Shown in pieces: positions 11,501 to 18,354 of a stretch of DNA of 18,354 nucleotides (positions are counted from its first letter, which is position 1; every line of letters starts with the position of its first letter). Made by a program: the position numbers and the translations under genes. Where the stretch lies: positions 27,103 through 45,456 of the forward strand of contig NYTF01000014.1 in the NCBI GenBank assembly GCA_002683355.1, read 5' to 3'. Under the pieces are notes generated by a model, which saw only the letters and a program-made list of their open reading frames with translations, did no database searches and was not told the origin of the DNA. This stretch comes from Paracoccaceae bacterium. GTDB lineage: Bacteria > Pseudomonadota > Alphaproteobacteria > Rhodobacterales > Rhodobacteraceae.

Positions 11501-14436
11501 TTAATAATCAAAATAAACCTACAATATTTGGAATAAGTATAGGAAAAAGTTTTTCAGACTGTTTTGTGGAAGGGTTTGTTAAAAGATTTTCAGACTACGA
11601 ACAACAATACATTTCAAACATTACATTATATGTAAATACAAACAAAATGTCTGAAAATATAAAAGACAGCTTTTTAAGAATTTCACCAGGGTTTTTACCA
11701 AAAATATATAATGTCTCTGATCTTCGACATCTCGCCATTGAGGCTAGCTTACCAGAGCTATCAAACCCTTTAGAAGAACAGCTAGAGTTAAACGATTTAA
11801 TAAAAGTTTATTTAAAAAAATTAACTGCCCCTGCATCTATATCTTCTTCATTCGATCTAGCTTATGAACTCATTGATTTAAGAAATGAAATGTATTCAGA
11901 AAATGTTTCGCCTCAGAAAATAAAAAGCCTTTCACAGGATAGCGCCTCATTACACTGGCAGCAGACTTTGAAGTTTATTAACATAATTTTTGAGTACTGG
12001 AACAAGGCTACCAGTAAAGCAAGTATTGAATCTATAAATTCAAAAGTACTAAAAGTCTTAAGAACGAAATGGCAAACGCATCCGCCAAAATATCCAATAA
12101 TAATTGCTGGATCCACAGGATCACGAGGCACAACAAAAGTATTGATGGAGTTAGTAGCCAAACAAAGAGTTGGTTACGTCGTGCTGCCTGGATATGACTT
12201 TAATCAAACAAAAAAAGTTTGGGATATTTTTAAAGGTTTTGAAAACTTTGAGGATCATCCACAATACCGATATTATAAATTAATTAACGCGCTAAAACTA
12301 AAACCAGAAAATGTAAAAAGCTGGAATAATTCCGAACCCAATACTTCGTTAAGAAACAAATTTATCTCTCTAGCTTTAAGACCAGCTCCTGTAACAGACC
12401 AATGGTTAGAAGAAGGTCCAAAATTAAAGAATCTAAGATCTTTCTCAGACGGCTTATCCTTAATAGAAGCTTCAACACTGCGTGAAGAAGCTGGCGCTAT
12501 TTCTCTCTGCATCCGAAAAGCAGTTGAAGATAATAAATCCGTATCTTTGATAACTACTGATCAGGACTTAAAACGCCTTGTAAAAGCAGCATTAGGTAGG
12601 TGGAATTTAATTCCTGATGATAGTTCTGGCAAAAGTTTATCTTCATCTCCTACTGGAATATTTTTAAGACAAGTTGCAAATATTTTTGGCCAAGACTTAA
12701 CACCAGAAAATCTTATACCACTGCTAAAGAATCCATTAACGAATACTGGTGCCAAGCTGCGAGGAGAGCACCTTTCTAATGTTAGAGAGATAGAATTTAA
12801 GTTGAGGCGTGAGGGAAACAGTTATGTTTCAGTTCTTGAGTTTTTGAAAAATGAAACATTTGACGAGCAAGAAAATGATAAATACCCATGGATAGAGTGG
12901 TTTAGCAAAGCACTTAAGGATGTTGAAAGTTTCAAAACTGCACCACTTAATGTTTTCGTAGAAAACTTAATAATGCTGAGTGAAGATCTTTCAAATGGCC
13001 CAACTGACAAAGATGGAGTCTTATGGGAACATAACAGTGGTATAATGGCAAAAAAAGTACTCTCAGAACTTATTTCGGTGGGAAAAAATATAAAAAATAT
13101 ATCTTGTTTTGAGTTTAGAACAATTCTCACTTCAGTTCTTAATCGTGAAAAAGTTCGGGAAACTGTTACTGCCCACCCATTGATAAAAATTTGGGGAACG
13201 ATAGATGCTCGTACATCTACTACTAATGTCACAATTCTTGGTGGAATGAATGAAGGTATCTGGCCAAAATTACCTAAATTAGACCCTTGGTTAAGCCGAT
13301 CCATGAGAAAAGAAGCTGGATTATTGTCACCTGAGAGAAATATTGGTTTGTTAGCCCATGATTTCCAGCAAGGTATTTCAGGTGATGAAGTTATTATTTC
13401 CAGAAGTTTAAGAATTAACGATACACCAGCCATACCCTCAAGGTGGTTAAATAGAATTACAAATCTACTTAAAGGATTGGGAGAAGATGGTGCAAATGCA
13501 CTATCTACTATAAAAACTGCAGGGGATTTTTGGATCGATTTGCTTAAAAAAATAGAGGCACCAATAGATATGGTTGCACCGTCAGTACGCCCATCTCCTA
13601 TCCCACCATTAAGTGCTATGCCAAAAAAATTATCAGTAACTCAGATTGAAACTCTGATTAGAGATCCATATTCAATTTATGCTCGTCACATACTACAATT
13701 GAAAGAGCTTCAACCCCTAAAAAAACAAGCTACTCCATTATTAAAAGGCAACATAATTCATAAAATACTTTTGCAATACTCAGAGCAAACAAAAAACGAC
13801 AAAATATTGAGCAATTCGAAAGTTTTAGAAATTTTAATCGAAAAGATCTTTGATAAAGAAGTGCCATGGCCGGCTATTAGAGTAATTTGGAAAGAACAAT
13901 TCAAAAAAATTGCTCCATTATTTTTAGAATCTGAACGCATTCGAAGAACTCAAGCAAAGCCTCTATTCTTTGAACATCCCGGATTAATATATTTTACAGA
14001 GATTGATTTCTCCCTTTCAGCTATTGCCGATAGAATAGACGAGAAAGAGTCAAACGAGCTGGTAATATACGATTATAAATCGGGCAAAACACCAACCTTA
14101 AAACAAATTAATTCGTTTCATAAACAGCTCCTGCTAGAGGCCATAATTGCTAACAGAGGAGGATTTAAGAATATTCCCCCAAAACATGTATCATTAATCA
14201 ATTATATTAGCATGAGCAGCAAACATAACAATGTTCTAAAAACATTATCACCTGAAGAAATAAAAAATACCGAAAATGAATTTTTGAACCTTATCAAGTG
14301 TTATAAAGAGGAAAAAATGGGCTTTACTGCTAGGCTCAGAATGGAAAAAGTTAGCTTTACCTCGAATTATGATCATCTCTCCCGATATGGTGAATGGGAT
14401 GAGACCAGCACTCCAGTAAAACAGATATTAGAATGA
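11497..14436 (+). CDS. addB: Double-strand break repair protein AddB (alphaproteobacterial type)
   Basis: This 979-residue subunit of the AddAB helicase-nuclease resects double-strand ends for RecA-dependent repair. The N-terminal helicase-like half is degenerate: the region near FGISIGKSFSD lacks a proper Walker A, as expected for an inactivated helicase domain. The signature LGGMNEGIWPKLPKLDPWLSR lies in the middle. The C-terminal RecB-like nuclease is intact: H755 in NIIHKIL, D845 in AIADRID, and D859-Y-K861 in IYDYKSG. The four iron-sulfur cysteines that frame the nuclease in Bacillus AddB are absent, consistent with the alphaproteobacterial subfamily. Both ends overlap their neighbours by ATGA. 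The nearest GAGGA is too far upstream to serve alone, so translation is probably coupled to murU. Confidence 0.94.
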   Translation: MINNQNKPTIFGISIGKSFSDCFVEGFVKRFSDYEQQYISNITLYVNTNKMSENIKDSFLRISPGFLPKIYNVSDLRHLAIEASLPELSNPLEEQLELNDLIKVYLKKLTAPASISSSFDLAYELIDLRNEMYSENVSPQKIKSLSQDSASLHWQQTLKFINIIFEYWNKATSKASIESINSKVLKVLRTKWQTHPPKYPIIIAGSTGSRGTTKVLMELVAKQRVGYVVLPGYDFNQTKKVWDIFKGFENFEDHPQYRYYKLINALKLKPENVKSWNNSEPNTSLRNKFISLALRPAPVTDQWLEEGPKLKNLRSFSDGLSLIEASTLREEAGAISLCIRKAVEDNKSVSLITTDQDLKRLVKAALGRWNLIPDDSSGKSLSSSPTGIFLRQVANIFGQDLTPENLIPLLKNPLTNTGAKLRGEHLSNVREIEFKLRREGNSYVSVLEFLKNETFDEQENDKYPWIEWFSKALKDVESFKTAPLNVFVENLIMLSEDLSNGPTDKDGVLWEHNSGIMAKKVLSELISVGKNIKNISCFEFRTILTSVLNREKVRETVTAHPLIKIWGTIDARTSTTNVTILGGMNEGIWPKLPKLDPWLSRSMRKEAGLLSPERNIGLLAHDFQQGISGDEVIISRSLRINDTPAIPSRWLNRITNLLKGLGEDGANALSTIKTAGDFWIDLLKKIEAPIDMVAPSVRPSPIPPLSAMPKKLSVTQIETLIRDPYSIYARHILQLKELQPLKKQATPLLKGNIIHKILLQYSEQTKNDKILSNSKVLEILIEKIFDKEVPWPAIRVIWKEQFKKIAPLFLESERIRRTQAKPLFFEHPGLIYFTEIDFSLSAIADRIDEKESNELVIYDYKSGKTPTLKQINSFHKQLLLEAIIANRGGFKNIPPKHVSLINYISMSSKHNNVLKTLSPEEIKNTENEFLNLIKCYKEEKMGFTARLRMEKVSFTSNYDHLSRYGEWDETSTPVKQILE

Positions 14437-17400
14437 CAGCAGTTTCAAACGCAAACATGGCTCAAATAAAAGCTGCTCAGCCTAGTAGCTCAACATGGGT
14501 GTCTGCAAACGCAGGATCTGGAAAAACTAAGGTATTGATTGATAGAGTCACAAGATTACTATTAAATCAAACGCTGCCACAACATATTCTTTGCCTAACT
14601 TACACTAAAGCCGCAGCATCGCATATGCAAAATAAACTCTTTGAAAGGCTTGGTGCATGGTCAATGCTATCTGATCAACACCTATTGATTGAGTTAAAAA
14701 CATTAGGAGAAGAAGGCCAAAAACTAAATTTGGAAAAACTTATACAAGCTAGGCAACTTTTTGCCAGGGCCTTGGATGCTCCTGGCGGGTTAAAAATTCA
14801 AACCATACACTCTTTTTGCGCCTCAATATTAAGGCGTTTTCCATTAGAAGCGGGGATATCTCCCCATTTTATAGAATTGGATGAACGAAATATCAAACTT
14901 TTGCAGCAAGAAGTTTTGGATGATATGGCTATAAATGATATTTCTGGAATATTTTCTGAAGCATCGTTTTTATTACAAACTCATGAAACAAACTCATTTC
15001 TTGATGAGATAGCGAAATATCGTGATCTATTTAATAAAACTTACAATAAGGAAGAGATTTATAAATGTTTTGAACTAAAATCAGATTTAAATTTAAAGAA
15101 AATAATTGAAACTGGGTTTTTAAAATACGATTTTTCTACAATAGAATCTTCAATAGAATATTTAGCCTCAGGGAGTTCTAACGACATTAAGATCGCCGAT
15201 AAGCTAAAACTTCTGAATTTAAAATATATTGATATTAATTTACTATTGAAGCTTTCAGAAGTTTTTTTAGTTAACAATGACTCAGAGGTTCCTTTTCGAG
15301 AAAGGTCATTTCCAACCGTAGAAACAATAAAAAGAGCTGACGGTGGCTTAAATAAATTTATAGAATTCAAAAGTAAGTTTTGTCTTGATTTAAGAAATGC
15401 TAAAATTTTGTATCAAAATTTTTTAGCCGCAAATAGCACGATAATAATTCACAATTTTGCAAATGCGTACTTAAAAAAGTACTCCCAACTAAAATCCAAC
15501 AAAGGTTACCTGGATTTTGATGATCAAATTCTACTGGTAAAAAAGTTGCTTTCTAAAAGTAGCATGGCCCAATGGGTAATGTATAAGCTTGATGGCGGTA
15601 TTGAACATATTTTAATAGATGAAGCACAAGATACGAGTCCGGACCAATGGGATGTGATAAAATTGCTGACAGAAGAATTCAATACCATTGAACTAAAAAC
15701 AGACAAGCCACGGACTATTTTTGCTGTTGGTGATGAAAAGCAATCTATTTACTCATTCCAGGGTGCCGACCCTTTTGCTTTTGAGAAAATGAAACAATAT
15801 TTTTCTAAAAAACTAATTGAGGCTAATGAAGTTTTATCTGAACAAAATTTATTATATTCATTTAGATCAGCGCCAACGATATTAGAACTTGTAGATAAAA
15901 CACTTAAGCAAGACGCATTATCACTAAACTTAATCAACAAACATATAGCATTTAAAGACAATCTGCCTGGTCGCGTAGATCTTTGGCCTTTTATTGAATC
16001 TGAAAAAACGGCTGAAACATCTCCATGGTTTCAACCTATTGATTCTATAAAACCAAATGACCCTAATATTATATTAGCAAAAAAAATAGCTAACGAAATA
16101 AAAACAATTTTAGCAAAAAAACAGGTTATCGAATCTGCAGGCGAGGTGCGAGAGATTCAGCCTAGAGATTTTTTAATTCTTTTGAGGAGCAGGAAATCTT
16201 TATTCCACGCTATAATCAAGGAGCTTAAGAGTAGTGGTTTGCCTGTGGCAGGAGCAGATAGATTAAACATCACAGCAGAATTAGCTGTGAAAGATTTGTT
16301 GTCATTACTACATTTTTTATTAACCCCAGATGATGATCTAAACTTAGCTGCTCTTTTGAAATCTCCACTATGTAGCATATCAGAACAACATTTATATCAT
16401 CTAGCACAAAACCGAAAAGGTTCATTATGGCAATCATTAATAAAAGCATCCAATGAACATCAAAATATTTTGAATTTCTTAATCGACATGAGAAATAATT
16501 TAGACTTTTGCCGGCCTTTTGAGTTGTTAGAGCTCGCATTAATTAAACACCAAAAACGGCTCGATTTAACAGCTAAGCTAGGTTTAGAGGCTGAAGAGGG
16601 CATTAATGCTCTATTAGATCAAGCACTGAACTTTGAAACACAAAATATTCCTGACTTAACCTCCTTTTTAATATGGATGGAGGGTGATGACATTTTCGTT
16701 AAAAGGGAATTGGAAACAGAAAGCTCAAATATTCGAGTTATGACTATTCACGGAGCAAAAGGCTTGGAGTCTCCAATAGTTATTTTGCCTGATACAGCAA
16801 GTAAAGCCAATAAAAATCATTCAAGGATTGTAAAGCTAAATGATAGTATAATCGCGATGCGAGAAACCAAAGACAATCAATCAAGCATACTTAAAAGCTC
16901 AATTGAAAGATCAAATATCCTTCAAAGGCAAGAAGAATCGCGTCTGCTATACGTAGCTATGACTCGTGCCGAAAGTTGGTTGATAATATGTGGAGCCGGT
17001 AAGCGTAGTAAGAACTCCGACTGTTGGTACGATACCATCGAAAACGGAATGAAGTCTTTTTCCAAAAAAACAGATTCTAAATCCGATGAATTAGGATTGA
17101 CTATTAAAAGCGCAAATTGGATTACATCTTCTCACAAAAATACAAAAGTAATAGAACCAATTAAATTTGAAATTCCACCTTGGGTCGAAAAACCAAAAAG
17201 AAAAACTGATCAAACTCTAAAAAAAATTACGCCATCACAACTAACAGGTTCTAGACATTTAAAAGGATCAACAAGAGATAATGAAAATAATACCAAAGCT
17301 CTTGGCTCTCAAATTCATATGCTAATCGAGTGTTTGCCTCAATTCACACCTCAATCTTGGGAAGAAATTGGTCATAATATTTTAAAAAATAGTGGTTTTG

Positions 17401-17804
17401 AAAATTTCGAAAGTAGGAAAAATGCTATCAAGACCTCTATCAAAATTCTTACTGATGACAATCTAAAATTTATCTTTAATTCCAATTCGGTTGCAGAGGT
17501 TCCGTTCCAAATAAAAATTCCAGAAGTAAGCAACACCGTATTCTCAGGTGTAATTGATCGTATAATTAATTATGAAGAAAGTGTATTAGCAATTGATTTT
17601 AAATCAAATTTTCTAGTGCCCAAATTGGTTTCAGAAGTTCCTGATGGTATCCTTCAACAAATGGCAGTTTATTTTAGATCTTTAGAAATACTTTACCCCG
17701 AAAAAAAGGTCGACATTGCCATTTTGTGGACTGAGACATCAAATCTTATGTTTCTGGATAATGCAACCTTAAGGAATTCTTTACAATCAGTCCTTAACAC
17801 TTGA
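14433..17804 (+). CDS. addA: AddA helicase-nuclease (alphaproteobacterial type)
   Basis: This 1123-residue UvrD-like superfamily 1 helicase is fused to a RecB-type nuclease. It provides the 3'-5' motor and one nuclease of AddAB. Motif I is NAGSGKT (26-32, K31), motif II is LIDEAQDTSP (D396, E397), FAVGDEKQSIYSFQGADP is motif III, VMTIHGAKGLE is motif V and YVAMTRAE is motif VI (R845). The nuclease has H962 in QIHML, D1042 in GVIDRI and D1055-F-K1057 in IDFKSN, so both AddA and AddB nucleases appear active. The ATG overlaps the addB stop in ATGA and has no evident ribosome binding site, pointing to strict coupling that would keep the subunits stoichiometric. It is the last gene of the overlapping series. 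Confidence 0.96.
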   Translation: MTAVSNANMAQIKAAQPSSSTWVSANAGSGKTKVLIDRVTRLLLNQTLPQHILCLTYTKAAASHMQNKLFERLGAWSMLSDQHLLIELKTLGEEGQKLNLEKLIQARQLFARALDAPGGLKIQTIHSFCASILRRFPLEAGISPHFIELDERNIKLLQQEVLDDMAINDISGIFSEASFLLQTHETNSFLDEIAKYRDLFNKTYNKEEIYKCFELKSDLNLKKIIETGFLKYDFSTIESSIEYLASGSSNDIKIADKLKLLNLKYIDINLLLKLSEVFLVNNDSEVPFRERSFPTVETIKRADGGLNKFIEFKSKFCLDLRNAKILYQNFLAANSTIIIHNFANAYLKKYSQLKSNKGYLDFDDQILLVKKLLSKSSMAQWVMYKLDGGIEHILIDEAQDTSPDQWDVIKLLTEEFNTIELKTDKPRTIFAVGDEKQSIYSFQGADPFAFEKMKQYFSKKLIEANEVLSEQNLLYSFRSAPTILELVDKTLKQDALSLNLINKHIAFKDNLPGRVDLWPFIESEKTAETSPWFQPIDSIKPNDPNIILAKKIANEIKTILAKKQVIESAGEVREIQPRDFLILLRSRKSLFHAIIKELKSSGLPVAGADRLNITAELAVKDLLSLLHFLLTPDDDLNLAALLKSPLCSISEQHLYHLAQNRKGSLWQSLIKASNEHQNILNFLIDMRNNLDFCRPFELLELALIKHQKRLDLTAKLGLEAEEGINALLDQALNFETQNIPDLTSFLIWMEGDDIFVKRELETESSNIRVMTIHGAKGLESPIVILPDTASKANKNHSRIVKLNDSIIAMRETKDNQSSILKSSIERSNILQRQEESRLLYVAMTRAESWLIICGAGKRSKNSDCWYDTIENGMKSFSKKTDSKSDELGLTIKSANWITSSHKNTKVIEPIKFEIPPWVEKPKRKTDQTLKKITPSQLTGSRHLKGSTRDNENNTKALGSQIHMLIECLPQFTPQSWEEIGHNILKNSGFENFESRKNAIKTSIKILTDDNLKFIFNSNSVAEVPFQIKIPEVSNTVFSGVIDRIINYEESVLAIDFKSNFLVPKLVSEVPDGILQQMAVYFRSLEILYPEKKVDIAILWTETSNLMFLDNATLRNSLQSVLNT

Positions 17805-17829
17805 CGTTTTTGTTCTCGATTCTTAGTTA
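17801..17829 (+). promoter_or_regulatory. Possible separate promoter of trxA
   Basis: TTGACG (17801-17806) overlaps the addA stop and is followed after 17 bases by TAGTTA (17824-17829), a weak -10 match. The -35 is good and the -10 poor, so this is tentative. Confidence 0.3.
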
Positions 17830-17855
17830 TATAGAAAAGGAAAAGGATTTTTGAA

Positions 17856-18176
17856 ATGGCCACCATATCAGTTACAGACGAAACATTTGAGTCAGAGGTA
17901 AAACAATCTGTGACTCCTGTCGTAGTAGATTTTTGGGCTGAATGGTGCGGACCTTGCAAAATGATTGGCCCATCTTTGGAAGAACTATCAGAAGAGTATG
18001 GAGAGAAAGTAAAAATTGTTAAAGTAAACGTTGATGAAAATCCAAACTCTCCATCACAATTAGGGGTTCGAGGCATCCCAGCATTATTTTTGTTCAAGGA
18101 TGGTGCAGTAGTGTCAAATAAAACAGGTGCTGCTCCAAAGGCAGCTCTCAAAGACTGGATAGATAGTTCAATTTAA
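17856..18176 (+). CDS. trxA: Thioredoxin 1
   Basis: This 106-residue cytoplasmic thioredoxin has the active site WCGPC (C31 and C34), preceded by VVVDFWAEW, the buried D25 of the fold, and the cis-proline P75 in RGIPALFLF. No signal peptide or extra domain is present, so it is the general disulfide reductase serving ribonucleotide reductase, peroxiredoxins and similar partners through thioredoxin reductase. It starts 51 bases after addA with a good ribosome binding site (AGGA, eight bases before ATG). It may be read through from the upstream operon, started from its own weak promoter, or both. It converges with folC, with seven bases between the two stops. Confidence 0.97.
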   Translation: MATISVTDETFESEVKQSVTPVVVDFWAEWCGPCKMIGPSLEELSEEYGEKVKIVKVNVDENPNSPSQLGVRGIPALFLFKDGAVVSNKTGAAPKAALKDWIDSSI

Positions 18177-18183
18177 AGCTTTT

Positions 18184-18354
18184 TTACGCATTATCTTGGA
18201 GTATTTTACCAGCTAAAAACAGCGAACCACAAATAATAATCCTACTATTTGGATGGGCTTTAATTATTTGTAGGATCGCATCTGAAACTTTTTGAGTCTT
18301 AAATGCTGAAAAACCAATTTCCCTAGCTTGATTAACAATAGTTTCTGCTGAATT
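18184..18354 (-). CDS. folC: FolC, dihydrofolate/folylpolyglutamate synthase, C-terminal end
   Basis: Only the last 56 residues and the stop are in the window; the rest runs off the right edge. The frame reads a helix region (SDAILQIIKAHPNSR) followed by IIICGSLFLAGKIL, the conserved C-terminal strand and glycine-rich turn of FolC (usual form ILICGSLYLAG). FolC adds glutamate to dihydropteroate and polyglutamylates folates. The position beside trxA and downstream of addAB is the usual one in Rhodobacterales, which supports the call despite the short fragment. Confidence 0.85.
   Translation of the reverse strand, partial: NSAETIVNQAREIGFSAFKTQKVSDAILQIIKAHPNSRIIICGSLFLAGKILQDNA

Noticed and set aside
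12822..13433. 203-codon minus-strand reading frame opposite addB
   Set aside because: The addB frame carries clear family motifs here; the antisense frame shows no domain and no ribosome binding site.
17693..18151. 152-codon minus-strand reading frame over trxA and the end of addA
   Set aside because: It lies across two well-supported genes on the other strand and has no recognisable domain.
18172..18186. AAAGCTTTTTT between trxA and folC as a terminator
   Set aside because: The palindrome is only eight AT-rich bases with no loop; the T-run alone is not enough.

Overview
The window is AT-rich chromosomal DNA with tightly packed genes. It most likely comes from an alphaproteobacterium of the Rhodobacterales/marine Roseobacter type. 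The evidence is a RegB/SenC/RegA redox regulatory locus, alphaproteobacterial-type AddB and AddA, and the order tsaE-amgK-murU-addB-addA-trxA-folC, which is familiar from that group. The species cannot be named from sequence alone. I see no rRNA, tRNA, insertion sequence, CRISPR array or phage gene. The low GC and the short or overlapping intergenic gaps suggest a streamlined marine genome.

Region 1 (1-5814, mostly minus strand) is a nitrogen-metabolism operon. In transcription order it holds a divergent glutamine synthetase-family enzyme, a class II glutamine amidotransferase (GlxB-like), a GXGXG-domain protein (GlxC-like), an FMN/Fe-S glutamate synthase-domain protein (GlxD-like), a 137-residue protein I do not recognise, and a carbon-nitrogen hydrolase cut by the window edge. 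The three Glx proteins together make a split glutamate synthase-like enzyme, the architecture also used by N-methylglutamate synthase (MgsABC). A divergent FadR-type GntR regulator (5815-6504) lies across a 258-base gap. Its strong promoter is overlapped by a palindrome that is probably its own operator. The substrate of the pathway is not known from sequence. This is the least understood part of the window.

Region 2 (6526-9240) is the global redox two-component system: regA and senC on the minus strand, and regB divergent on the plus strand. RegB keeps the H-box histidine, the redox cysteine and the ubiquinone-site motif. RegA keeps its phosphorylated aspartate and Fis-type helix-turn-helix. 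SenC (Sco1/PrrC family) keeps its CxxxC and histidine copper ligands. A perfect 17-base inverted repeat lies in the regB/senC divergent gap.

Region 3 (about 9337-17804) is a plus-strand operon whose four junctions all overlap by four bases: tsaE (tRNA t6A synthesis), amgK and murU (recycling of cell-wall amino sugars to UDP-MurNAc), and addB-addA (double-strand break repair helicase-nuclease). trxA follows with its own ribosome binding site. folC enters from the right on the minus strand, so trxA and folC converge and the right edge cuts folC.
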